NCBI RefSeq assembly: GCF_047372505.1
Contig: NZ_JBKBEU010000001.1
Span: 1,302,001-1,366,000 of the forward strand
Direction of reading: 5' to 3'
DNA length: 64,000 bases
Source of the DNA: Phaeobacter cretensis
GTDB taxonomy: Bacteria > Pseudomonadota > Alphaproteobacteria > Rhodobacterales > Rhodobacteraceae
The notes under the pieces are model-generated. The model worked only from the letters and a program-made list of their open reading frames with translations, made no database searches and had not been told where the DNA came from. A program made the position numbers and the translations under genes. Position 1 is the stretch's first letter; each line of letters begins with the position of its first letter. Below, piece by piece: positions 1 through 7,812 of the stretch.

Positions 1-1
1 G

Positions 2-232
2 CAACCCTATGCGCGCCATGGACTGAACGTAAACGTCGATTTCTATTCCGGCGTCATCTACCAGCTACATGGTATCGCCATGGACCTCTATGTGCCGATC
101 TTTGCCATTGGGCGGATGCCCGGCTGGATCATCCAATGTATCGAACAGCAACGGGGTAACATCCTGATCCGCCCGCTGACACTTTACAACGGGCCGGAAC
201 CGCGCACCTATACCCCAATCGACGACCGCTAA
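2..232 (+). CDS. Citrate synthase family protein, C-terminal fragment (5' end outside window)
   Basis: The frame is open from the window edge to a TAA and gives 76 residues. It contains the C-terminal citrate synthase block NVDFYSGVIY, followed by a hydrophobic stretch with the IFAIGRMPGW pattern and a terminal IRPLTLYNGP segment. In this family the block carries the conserved catalytic Asp of the NVDFYSG motif and an Arg that contacts citrate. The enzyme condenses oxaloacetate with acetyl-CoA, or propionyl-CoA in the methylcitrate type. The fragment cannot separate those subtypes. soeA follows 82 bp downstream on the same strand, with no obvious terminator between them. Confidence 0.85.
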   Translation, partial: QPYARHGLNVNVDFYSGVIYQLHGIAMDLYVPIFAIGRMPGWIIQCIEQQRGNILIRPLTLYNGPEPRTYTPIDDR

Positions 233-314
233 CGCCGCAAGGTTTGCCACGCCAAGATAATCCATAACGCCGCCCGGACCATGCAGACTAGGCGCACCAC
301 AAGACAGGGACACC

Positions 315-3155
315 ATGGCACATACCCAGCCTAAGCTAGACACCTCGCCGCCCGTGTCGGAAGAGATCCGCCAGACCACCTGCTACATGTGCGCATGCCG
401 CTGCGGCATCAATGTACATATGAAAACCGACGAGGATGGTAAGAAGAAGGTCGCCTATATCGAAGGCAATCGCGATCATCCCGTCAACAAAGGCGTGCTC
501 TGCGCCAAGGGCAGCGCCGGGATCATGCAGCACAATGCGCCATCGCGCCTGCGTGCACCGATGAAGCGTGTTGGCCCGCGCGGCTCAGGCAAGTTCGAAG
601 AAATCTCCTGGGATGAGGCGCTGGAGATCGCCGCTGGCTGGCTGGAACCCATCCGCGAGGATAACCCCGAAAAGCTGGCGTTTTTCACCGGGCGTGACCA
701 ATCACAAAGCTTCACCAGTTTCTGGGCCCAGAACTTCGGCACCTGCAATTATGCGGCGCATGGTGGCTTTTGTTCGGTCAATATGGCAACCGCAGGCATC
801 TATACCATGGGCGGTGCCTTCTGGGAGTTTGGCCAACCGGATTGGGATCACACCAAACTGTTCATGCTGTTTGGCGTCGCAGAGGACCACGATAGCAATC
901 CGATCAAGATGGGCATAGGTAAGATCAAAGCCCGAGGCGCGCGTGTCATTGGCGTCAACCCGATCCGCTCCGGCTATAATGCCGTGGCAGACGACTGGGT
1001 CGGCATCACACCGGGCACAGACGGGTTGTTCATCCTCGCTCTGGTCCATGTGCTGATGAAGGCCGGCAAGATTGATCTCAACTATCTCGGCCAGTTCACC
1101 AATGCACCGGTTCTGGTCAATCAGGATCCTGACAGCCCCGATTATGGCCTGTTCCTGCGCGATGACCATGGCGCACCTCTGGTCATCAACCGCGCGACGG
1201 GTAAACTTGCCCCTTTTGACATGCATGGTGTGCGCCCTGATCTGGGCGGCTCGTTTGAACTGAACGGTATCACCCATGTCTCGGTTTTCCAGCTGATGGC
1301 CCAGCGCTATCTCAGCGACGACTACGCCCCCGAAGCCGTGGCCGAACGCTGCGGCGTGTCCGCCAAACGTATCCGTGCCATCGCTGCCGAACTCGCGCGC
1401 GTGGCCTTTGACGAAGCATTTGAGCTGGATCAGGAATGGACCGATTTCCGAGGCGAAACCCATAAAACGATGAAAGGCCGCCCCGTCGCCATGCATTCCA
1501 TGCGCGGTGTCTCGGCCCATGCCAATGGATTCCAAACCTGCCGTGCGCTGCATGTGCTGCAAATCATTCTAGGCACGGTGGAGGCCCCGGGCGGTTTCCG
1601 CTTCAAACCCCCTTATCCCAAACCGGTCGAGGCACATCCGGCCCCCCATTGTCGTGTTACCCCGAACAAACCGCTGGATGGCCCGCATCTGGGTTTTGTC
1701 CATGGACCCGAGCATCTGGCGCTGAAAACTGACGGCAGCCCGGCCCGCATCGACAAAGCCTTCACCTGGGAAAACCCGATGTCCAGCCACGGGCTGATGC
1801 ACATGGTGATCTCCAACGCCCATGCGGGAGATCCCTACAAAATCGACACGCTGTTCATGTATATGGCCAATATGTCGTGGAATTCGTCGATGAATACGCG
1901 CGGCGTGATGGAGATGCTGACCGACAAGGACGACAACGGCGATTATGTAATCCCGCGTATCATATATTCCGATGCATACTCCTCCGAGATGGTCGCCTAT
2001 GCCGATCTGATCCTGCCAGACACCACCTATCTGGAGCGTCACGACTGTATCTCGCTCTTAGATCGCCCGATCTGCGAAGCTGACGGCGCGGCGGATGCAA
2101 TCCGTTGGCCCGTCGTCGAACCCGATCGCAACGTGCGTGGGTTCCAGTCAGTTTTGGTGCAACTCGCCAACAAGATGAAGCTGCCGGGTTTCACAAACGA
2201 AGACGGCAGCGCCAAGTGGCAGGACTATGCCGACTATATCGTAAACCATGAGCGCAAACCGGGGATTGGCCCGTTGGCCGGTTTCCGCGGAGAGAACGGC
2301 GACAAGGTTGGACGTGGTGAGGTAAACCCCGATCAGCTTGATAAATACATCGAAAATGGCGGATTCTTTGTCGAACACATCCCAACGGAGGCAAGCTATT
2401 TCAAACCCTGGAACATGGCTTACCAGGATTGGGCGGTGAACCTTGGCCTTTTTGACAGCCCACAGCCCTATCTGTTCCAACTCTATGTAGAACCGCTGCG
2501 CAAATTCCAGCTGGCCGCCGAAGGTCACGGCGAACGCCAGCCACCGGACCATCTGCGTGACCGGATCAAAGAAACCATGGACCCGCTGCCGATCTGGTAC
2601 GAGACTGACCAGCAGGGCAACGAGGGCTTCACCGTCAATGCACTCACCCAGCGCCCGATGGCGATGTATCATTCCTGGGGTACGCAAAATGCCTGGCTGC
2701 GTCAGATCCACGGGCGCAACCCGCTCTACGTGCCAACCAAGCTGATGCGTGACAACAACCTCAGCGATGGCGACTGGGCCAAGATCACCTCTCCACATGG
2801 GGAAATCACCGTCCCCGTGATGGAGATGGCGGCGCTGAATGAAAACACCGTCTGGACATGGAACGCCATCGGCAAACGTAAAGGTGCCTGGGCTCTGGAG
2901 AAGGATGCGCCCGAAGTCACCAAAGGTTTTCTGCTGAACCACCTTATCCACGAGCTCTTACCGCCAAAAGGAGACGGGCTGCGATGGGCCAATTCTGACC
3001 CGATCACCGGTCAGGCCGCGTGGTTCGACCTGAAAGTAAAGATCGAAAAGGCTGCAGCACCGCAGGACCTGAGCGAAAGCCAACCCGAAATTCAAGCGCA
3101 GACATCACCTGTGGGCACCGGTCCGAACGAACTGAAGTGGAAAGTAGGCAAATGA
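315..3155 (+). CDS. soeA: Sulfite dehydrogenase (quinone) SoeA, molybdopterin catalytic subunit
   Basis: 946 residues of the DMSO reductase family. Near the N-terminus C23, C26, C30 and C63 form the [4Fe-4S] site typical of these enzymes, and C153 (in GGFCSVNM) is the probable molybdenum ligand. There is no Tat or Sec signal, so the protein should be cytoplasmic, as SoeA is in Allochromatium vinosum. The next genes encode a four-cluster ferredoxin subunit and a DmsC-type membrane anchor, giving a complete SoeABC set that oxidises sulfite to sulfate and reduces quinone. In roseobacters this enzyme follows sulfonate or thiosulfate breakdown. The family also contains polysulfide and thiosulfate reductases; gene order, lack of signal and length favour SoeA. 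The ATG at 315 follows a purine-rich stretch. Confidence 0.85.
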   Translation: MAHTQPKLDTSPPVSEEIRQTTCYMCACRCGINVHMKTDEDGKKKVAYIEGNRDHPVNKGVLCAKGSAGIMQHNAPSRLRAPMKRVGPRGSGKFEEISWDEALEIAAGWLEPIREDNPEKLAFFTGRDQSQSFTSFWAQNFGTCNYAAHGGFCSVNMATAGIYTMGGAFWEFGQPDWDHTKLFMLFGVAEDHDSNPIKMGIGKIKARGARVIGVNPIRSGYNAVADDWVGITPGTDGLFILALVHVLMKAGKIDLNYLGQFTNAPVLVNQDPDSPDYGLFLRDDHGAPLVINRATGKLAPFDMHGVRPDLGGSFELNGITHVSVFQLMAQRYLSDDYAPEAVAERCGVSAKRIRAIAAELARVAFDEAFELDQEWTDFRGETHKTMKGRPVAMHSMRGVSAHANGFQTCRALHVLQIILGTVEAPGGFRFKPPYPKPVEAHPAPHCRVTPNKPLDGPHLGFVHGPEHLALKTDGSPARIDKAFTWENPMSSHGLMHMVISNAHAGDPYKIDTLFMYMANMSWNSSMNTRGVMEMLTDKDDNGDYVIPRIIYSDAYSSEMVAYADLILPDTTYLERHDCISLLDRPICEADGAADAIRWPVVEPDRNVRGFQSVLVQLANKMKLPGFTNEDGSAKWQDYADYIVNHERKPGIGPLAGFRGENGDKVGRGEVNPDQLDKYIENGGFFVEHIPTEASYFKPWNMAYQDWAVNLGLFDSPQPYLFQLYVEPLRKFQLAAEGHGERQPPDHLRDRIKETMDPLPIWYETDQQGNEGFTVNALTQRPMAMYHSWGTQNAWLRQIHGRNPLYVPTKLMRDNNLSDGDWAKITSPHGEITVPVMEMAALNENTVWTWNAIGKRKGAWALEKDAPEVTKGFLLNHLIHELLPPKGDGLRWANSDPITGQAAWFDLKVKIEKAAAPQDLSESQPEIQAQTSPVGTGPNELKWKVGK

Positions 3156-3277
3156 CCCGGCACCTTCTGGCTAAAAATATCCTGGCGGCCCACTGCATTT
3201 GCGCGACGGGTTCGAAAAAGAAATGGCGGCGGGCAATCCCCCGATCAGCCTTCATCAAATTCGTGGAGGGCCGCTGA
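3152..3277 (+). CDS. Possible 41-residue peptide filling the soeA-soeB gap
   Basis: The ATG at 3152 overlaps the soeA stop (ATGA), and the frame ends at a TGA at 3275-3277, one base before the soeB ATG at 3279. It therefore spans the whole intergenic gap. The peptide is basic, with a KKKWRR patch near residues 22-28 and two cysteines at 15 and 17. I recognise no family. The GGAGGG that serves soeB lies inside its last codons. It could couple translation of soeA to soeB rather than make a functional peptide, or it could be chance. Confidence 0.3.
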   Translation: MTRHLLAKNILAAHCICATGSKKKWRRAIPRSAFIKFVEGR

Positions 3278-3278
3278 C

Positions 3279-4073
3279 ATGACCGAACTTCCTACAACAA
3301 CCAACCGCAAGATGGGCCTCGTTATTGATCTGGACACCTGCGTCGGTTGCCATGCCTGCGTGATCTCGTGCAAAGGCTGGAACACCGAAAACTATGGCGC
3401 GCCGCTATCGGATCAGAGCCCCTATGGCGGTGACCCTTCGGGAACTTTTCTCAATCGCGTGCATTCCTACGAGGTGCAGCCCTCTCCCTGCGCGAGCCAG
3501 CCCAATCCCGCAGCACAGCTTGTGCATTTTCCGAAATCCTGCCTGCACTGCGAGGACGCCCCCTGCGTCACTGTCTGCCCCACCGGCGCTAGCTACAAGC
3601 GGGTCGAGGATGGCATCGTTTTGGTGAATGAGGACAACTGCATCGGCTGCGGCCTTTGTGCCTGGTCCTGTCCTTACGGCGCACGCGAACTGGATCTGGC
3701 CGAAGGCGTAATGAAGAAATGCACACTATGTGTGGACCGAATCTACAACGAAAACCTCGAAGAGGTCGACCGCGTGCCGTCATGTGTGCGGACCTGCCCC
3801 GCAGGCGCGCGGCATTTTGGTGATCTTGGCGATCCGGACAGTAATGTCTCCAAACTGGTAGCAGAGCGCGGCGGTATGGATCTGATGCCGGAAATGGGCA
3901 CCAAGCCGGTGAACAAATACCTGCCACCCCGGCCCAAGGATCAGATCGAGGAACAGATCGACATTCTCGCGCCGCTTCTGGCCCCTGTCGCCGAAGATCC
4001 TAAAGGTTTCCTCGGGTGGCTGGACAAGACGCTTGATAAACTGCCCGGCCAGTCTTCGGGAGGAACCAACTGA
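3279..4073 (+). CDS. soeB: Sulfite dehydrogenase SoeB, iron-sulfur subunit
   Basis: 264 residues of the DmsB/PsrB ferredoxin family. The cysteine groups CVGCHACVISC, CLHCEDAPCVTVC, CIGCGLCAWSC and a split CTLC...CVRTC set are those that bind four [4Fe-4S] clusters. The role is to carry electrons from the molybdenum site of SoeA to the membrane subunit SoeC. A GGAGGG lies a few bases before the ATG. The stop codon overlaps the soeC start by one base, so the two are probably co-translated. No signal peptide is visible, which agrees with a cytoplasmic complex. Confidence 0.88.
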   Translation: MTELPTTTNRKMGLVIDLDTCVGCHACVISCKGWNTENYGAPLSDQSPYGGDPSGTFLNRVHSYEVQPSPCASQPNPAAQLVHFPKSCLHCEDAPCVTVCPTGASYKRVEDGIVLVNEDNCIGCGLCAWSCPYGARELDLAEGVMKKCTLCVDRIYNENLEEVDRVPSCVRTCPAGARHFGDLGDPDSNVSKLVAERGGMDLMPEMGTKPVNKYLPPRPKDQIEEQIDILAPLLAPVAEDPKGFLGWLDKTLDKLPGQSSGGTN

Positions 4074-4960
4074 TGCATCCTGCACCTTCCGTTATAATCT
4101 TCACCACCCTGTCGGGTCTGGGCTTTGGTCTCTTGACCTTCCTTGGCCTGGGCAAACCAGCGGTCACCGGCTGGGTGGCCTTTGTGTTCTATGCGATTGC
4201 CTTTGGCTTTGCTGTCGGCGGTCTTCTTGCCTCAACCTTTCACTTGGGCCGTCCTGAACGGGCATGGCGTGCCTTTACCCAGTGGAAAACCAGCTGGTTG
4301 TCGCGCGAGGGCATCTGTGCAGTCGCCGCCCTGATCGTGATGGGGCTCTTTGCCTTTGGTGCGGTGTTTCTTGACACCCATTGGTCGGCGCTCGGCTGGC
4401 TGGGCGCGATACTGTCGCTGGCAACGGTCTTCACCACCTCGATGATCTACACCCAACTGAAGACCATACCACGGTGGAACATGCCGCTAACACCGTTGAT
4501 GTTCCTCTCATTCAGTCTTGCCGGTGGTTCTCTGCTTGCAGGGGCCGAGGCTCTTGCGCCTTGGTTGCTAGCCATCGCTGGGTCTGTGCAGCTGGCCTAT
4601 TGGGCAAAGGGCGATCAGGCCTTTGCGACGTCGGGCACGACTATGGGCACCGCCACAGGTCTGGGAGATCGCGGCACAGTGCGCGCGTTTGAACCGCCCC
4701 ACACAGGATCCAACTACCTGTTGCGTGAATTCGTCCATGTTGTGGGTCGCAAACACGTGCAGAAACTGCGGGTGATCGCCTTTACTCTTGGCTTCGCATT
4801 GCCGCTACTTTGCCTGATCCTGCCCGTAGAGGGGCTGATGCTCAAACATACCCTCGCGGGTCTCGCTGTGCTCCTGCACATCGCCGGCATTGCCGTATCG
4901 CGCTGGCTGTTCTTTGCGCAGGCCGAACATGTGGTCGGGCTGTACTACGGAAAACGGTAA
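4073..4960 (+). CDS. soeC: Sulfite dehydrogenase SoeC, membrane anchor (DmsC family)
   Basis: 295 residues with about eight hydrophobic segments, matching the DmsC/NrfD-like anchor family. It should hold SoeAB at the inner face of the cytoplasmic membrane and pass electrons to quinone. The start is fixed by the TGATG overlap with soeB. A strong terminator begins within a few bases of the stop, so this is the last gene of the operon. DmsC-type anchors look alike whatever the substrate; the assignment rests on soeA and soeB. Confidence 0.85.
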   Translation: MHPAPSVIIFTTLSGLGFGLLTFLGLGKPAVTGWVAFVFYAIAFGFAVGGLLASTFHLGRPERAWRAFTQWKTSWLSREGICAVAALIVMGLFAFGAVFLDTHWSALGWLGAILSLATVFTTSMIYTQLKTIPRWNMPLTPLMFLSFSLAGGSLLAGAEALAPWLLAIAGSVQLAYWAKGDQAFATSGTTMGTATGLGDRGTVRAFEPPHTGSNYLLREFVHVVGRKHVQKLRVIAFTLGFALPLLCLILPVEGLMLKHTLAGLAVLLHIAGIAVSRWLFFAQAEHVVGLYYGKR

Positions 4961-4962
4961 AC

Positions 4963-4999
4963 AAAAGCGGGGCGTCCTGATCAGACGCCCCGCTTTTTG
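4963..4999 (+). terminator. Rho-independent terminator of soeABC
   Basis: An 11-bp perfect stem (4966-4976 with 4984-4994) around a 7-base loop is followed by a T-run. It starts right after the soeC stop. Confidence 0.9.
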
Positions 5000-5029
5000 T
5001 GTTAATCTCAAAATTTCTTTTGTATTCGA

Positions 5030-5056
5030 CGTCACAAACGCTTCCCCTGGCTCGTC
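5030..5056 (+). promoter_or_regulatory. Candidate ECF41 sigma-factor promoter
   Basis: CGTCACA (5030-5036), exactly 16 bases, then CGTC (5053-5056). This fits the promoter type I recall for ECF41 sigma factors (TGTCACA, N16, CGTC) with one mismatch. It lies about 30 bases before the start of the gene that leads into an ECF41-type sigma gene, so it is probably the autoregulated promoter of that pair. Confidence 0.65.
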
Positions 5057-5086
5057 CTGTTCCTGAAGCCCACTGAAAGGAACAAG

Positions 5087-5551
5087 ATGATGACCCAACG
5101 CCTTGATTACTTCGCCATCGCACCTGAGCTGTTCAAACCTATGATGGAGCAGGAAAACCTGTTCAAGAACGGCACGCTGGAATACAGCTTGGTAGAATTG
5201 GTCAAACTGCGCGCCTCCCAGATCAACGGCTGCGCATTCTGCATTCATATGCACAGCCACGACCTGCGCGCCCAAGGCGAAAGCGAGGATCGGATGCAGC
5301 TCTTGAATGCCTGGCGTGAATCCACTCTCTATACCCCGCGGGAACGGGCGGCTCTTGCTTGGTGCGAAGCGCTGACGCGGGTAGAAACCATCGGCGCGCC
5401 CGATGCGGATTTCGATGCAGTGGCCACGGTGTTTGAGCCGCGCGAACAGGTGTTGCTGACCCTGTTGATCAGCGCGATCAACGCCTGGAACCGGATTGCA
5501 ATCGGTTTTCACACATCCCATCCTGTCGACGAGGAGGCCAGCGCCGCGTGA
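5087..5551 (+). CDS. Carboxymuconolactone decarboxylase / AhpD-like protein
   Basis: 154 residues of the CMD/AhpD fold. The motif CAFCIHMHSHD has the CxxC plus nearby His that serves peroxide or disulfide chemistry in AhpD. The protein is short and has no signal peptide, so it should be cytoplasmic. AAAGGAA lies a few bases before the ATG; a second ATG follows at 5090. The last codons overlap the GTG start of the sigma factor gene (GTGA). ECF41 sigma factors are typically encoded next to CMD-family proteins, which are their usual targets, so this is probably the regulated partner. Its substrate is not known. Confidence 0.85.
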   Translation: MMTQRLDYFAIAPELFKPMMEQENLFKNGTLEYSLVELVKLRASQINGCAFCIHMHSHDLRAQGESEDRMQLLNAWRESTLYTPRERAALAWCEALTRVETIGAPDADFDAVATVFEPREQVLLTLLISAINAWNRIAIGFHTSHPVDEEASAA

Positions 5552-6429
5552 CAGCAATAACCAAAGACAACGGAACCGATGCGTTCCTGTCTGCGCGGCC
5601 GCGTTTATTTGCGGCCGCCTACCGGATGCTGGGCAGCGTCAGCGACGCCGAGGATATCCTGCAAGACGCCTATCTGCGCTGGCAGGCCGCGCCTCAGGAT
5701 GAGGTTCTCGACGCGACCGGCTACTTACTGCGTATCACTACTCGGCTCTGTCTGGATCAGTTAAAATCCGCCCGCGCCCGGCGCGAAACATATACCGGTG
5801 CATGGCTGCCCGATCCTGTGTTGACTGACGATGCGACCGACCAGCTGGATCACGATGTCTCTGTGGCGCTACTGCTGGCGCTGGAAGCGCTGTCGCCGCT
5901 GGAACGCGCAGCCTTTCTGCTGCATGACATCTTTGACAGCCCTTATCAGGATATCGCTACGGCTCTGGACCGCTCGCCCTCCGCCTGTCGCCAGCTGGCC
6001 ACCCGTGCTCGACGAAAAGTACAGGATCTGCGGCCGAAGCGCCCCAACAACCCGGATCAGGGCCGCGCCCTTACCGACGCTTTCTTTCACGCCTCCAAAA
6101 CCGGCGATACCGCCGCTCTGACACAGTTGTTGTCCGAAGATGTGCAGCTGATTTCCGACGGCGGAGGCAAGGCAATGGCCGCGCTCAATCCGATTTACGG
6201 ACGCGACAAGGTGCTGCGCCTGCTGGACGGGATTGCCCGCAAATCCGGCAAGCGGACTCCAGATCGCTGGCGGCTGTGTCAGTTGAACGGTCTACCGGCA
6301 ATCCTGAACTGGGCCGAGGACGGCGTTTTTCAGGCCACGTCACTGGATATTCGCGACGGCAAAATTGCCCGTATCTATGTGATCCGCAACCCGGACAAGA
6401 CCCGGCATCTGATCGATCTGTTGGACTGA
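5548..6429 (+). CDS. ECF sigma factor, ECF41 (SigJ-like) with SnoaL-like C-terminal domain
   Basis: 293 residues. Residues 15-80 are sigma region 2 (AEDILQDAYLRW), about 105-160 are region 4, and from about 175 there is an NTF2/SnoaL-like extension. Three features of the ECF41 group are visible: WLPDP at 86-90, DGGGK at 204-208 and NPDK at 281-284. In this group the extension, rather than a separate anti-sigma factor, modulates activity. The start is the GTG at 5548, which overlaps the preceding stop; GAGGAGG lies 10 bases upstream. No anti-sigma gene is present. The inducing signal is unknown. Confidence 0.9.
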   Translation: MTAITKDNGTDAFLSARPRLFAAAYRMLGSVSDAEDILQDAYLRWQAAPQDEVLDATGYLLRITTRLCLDQLKSARARRETYTGAWLPDPVLTDDATDQLDHDVSVALLLALEALSPLERAAFLLHDIFDSPYQDIATALDRSPSACRQLATRARRKVQDLRPKRPNNPDQGRALTDAFFHASKTGDTAALTQLLSEDVQLISDGGGKAMAALNPIYGRDKVLRLLDGIARKSGKRTPDRWRLCQLNGLPAILNWAEDGVFQATSLDIRDGKIARIYVIRNPDKTRHLIDLLD

Positions 6430-6744
6430 TCAACGGTCGGCCTACACCCCGTTGCCAACCAGCGTACGGCGCCCATACGAGTGATACATTTCATAGCGCT
6501 ACCCTATTCGGGATCGCGATCACATCCGGGATTTACGACCCCGGACCACTTGGAAACCGACTCCAATGGCATCCCGCCAACGGGGTTTGTGCAAAACAGT
6601 TTGGCACAGGGGCGGTGACGCGCCCTGCGACCTCCAGCTATTCCCGGGATCTCTCTCGGGGCGGCGCCGCCTTTCCTATTTTCTACGGTCCAATCATGCA
6701 GGATCGACCCTAAACAAGCTGTTCGAGGCCAAATCGAGCCCGAA
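6430..6744. other. Intergenic stretch without a recognised feature
   Basis: 315 bases between the ECF41 gene and the dapA terminator. Open frames here lack a ribosome binding site and do not resemble proteins. I looked for tRNA, SRP RNA and tmRNA signatures and found none. Confidence 0.5.
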
Positions 6745-6777
6745 CAAAAAAGACCGGAACGCAGCTGCGTCCCGGCC
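6745..6777 (-). terminator. Terminator of dapA
   Basis: Read on the minus strand, a GC-rich stem with one mismatch (about 12 pairs, tiny loop) centred at 6764 is followed by a run of Ts. It lies about 30 bases after the dapA stop. Confidence 0.85.
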
Positions 6778-6808
6778 CTAAAATGCTATGTTTTGCGAAT
6801 GCCGAGGC

Positions 6809-7681
6809 TTACAGCAGACCTGCATGCAGCATGGCGGCATCAATCGCTGCTTTGGTGCTGTCTTCCAGAGTGGTCAACGGGAGACGAACCTCCTCGCTGC
6901 ACAAGCCCAGTCTGGACAAGCCGTATTTTGCGCCGACCAGACCCGGTTCCATAAAGATCGCCTCATGCAACGGCATCAGCTTGTCCTGATACTCCAACGC
7001 CAATGCGTAATCCCCCGCGAGCGTTGCCGCCTGGAATTCAGCACAAAGTTTAGGCGCGACATTGGCTGTCACCGAAATGCAGCCAACACCACCATGCGCG
7101 TTGAAACCCAACGCGGTTGCATCTTCGCCAGACAGCTGGACGAAATCCGAACCGCAAGAGGCACGCTGCTGCGACACGCGAGCGATGTCACCGGTGGCAT
7201 CCTTGACACCAATGATCTGCGGCAGCTTCGCCAACTCGCCCATGGTTGCAGGGGTCATATCAACAACCGAGCGACCGGGAATATTGTAGATCACAATCGG
7301 GATATCGGCGCAGTCATGCAGTTCGGTAAAATGCCCAATCAGACCACGTTGGGTCGGCCTGTTATAATAGGGCGTCACCACCAATGCAGCATCAGCGCCA
7401 ACCTCGGCTGCGAATTTTACAAACCGCTTGCCTTCAACCGTATTGTTAGACCCCGCACCCGCTATCACAGGCACACGGCCCGCAGCGATTTTCACGACCT
7501 CTGCAATCACGGTTTCGTGTTCATCATGCGTCAGGGTTGGGCTTTCCCCGGTGGTCCCAACCGGAACCAGACCGCTGGATCCCTGATCAATATGCCACTC
7601 GACCAAGCGTTTGAGCGCATCCAAATCCAGCTCGCCGTTGGAAAACGGGGTGACGAGGGCTGGCATAGAGCCTTTGAACAT
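6809..7681 (-). CDS. dapA: 4-hydroxy-tetrahydrodipicolinate synthase
   Basis: 290 residues, the usual DapA length. It condenses pyruvate with aspartate semialdehyde in lysine and diaminopimelate synthesis. K160 in GVKDATGD is the Schiff-base lysine, Y132 in IYNIPGR is the catalytic tyrosine, and T43-T44 in GTTGES complete the proton relay. The frame is open 49 codons further upstream, but the ATG at 7681 with AAAGGGAG before it begins the conserved MFKGSMPALVTPF sequence and is the likely start. The gene is divergent from the transglycosylase gene. Confidence 0.93.
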   Translation of the reverse strand: MFKGSMPALVTPFSNGELDLDALKRLVEWHIDQGSSGLVPVGTTGESPTLTHDEHETVIAEVVKIAAGRVPVIAGAGSNNTVEGKRFVKFAAEVGADAALVVTPYYNRPTQRGLIGHFTELHDCADIPIVIYNIPGRSVVDMTPATMGELAKLPQIIGVKDATGDIARVSQQRASCGSDFVQLSGEDATALGFNAHGGVGCISVTANVAPKLCAEFQAATLAGDYALALEYQDKLMPLHEAIFMEPGLVGAKYGLSRLGLCSEEVRLPLTTLEDSTKAAIDAAMLHAGLL

Positions 7682-7812
7682 GGGCACGCTCCCTTTGCTG
7701 TTCGTGCCGACGCGGGGTTGCGCCGCCTGAGTGAAGGACATACCGGGAATTTGAGTTGATACCGGCACGTCACGGGTTATCGTCAATGGCTCTATCCTCG
7801 GAACGTTGGAAA

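Noticed and set aside
702..1562. 286-codon frame on the minus strand inside soeA
   Set aside because: It lies fully antisense to a well-supported gene, has no ribosome binding site and reads as low-quality protein; a shadow of soeA codon bias.
6276..6713. 145-codon frame running from the ECF41 gene into the spacer
   Set aside because: No ribosome binding site, begins inside another gene, and its composition is not protein-like.
6430..6744. Possible structured RNA (tmRNA or SRP RNA) in the spacer before dapA
   Set aside because: No tag-peptide sequence, no SRP loop and no tRNA-like ends found.
6788..7759. 323-codon plus-strand frame over dapA
   Set aside because: Antisense to dapA, no family resemblance; a shadow frame.
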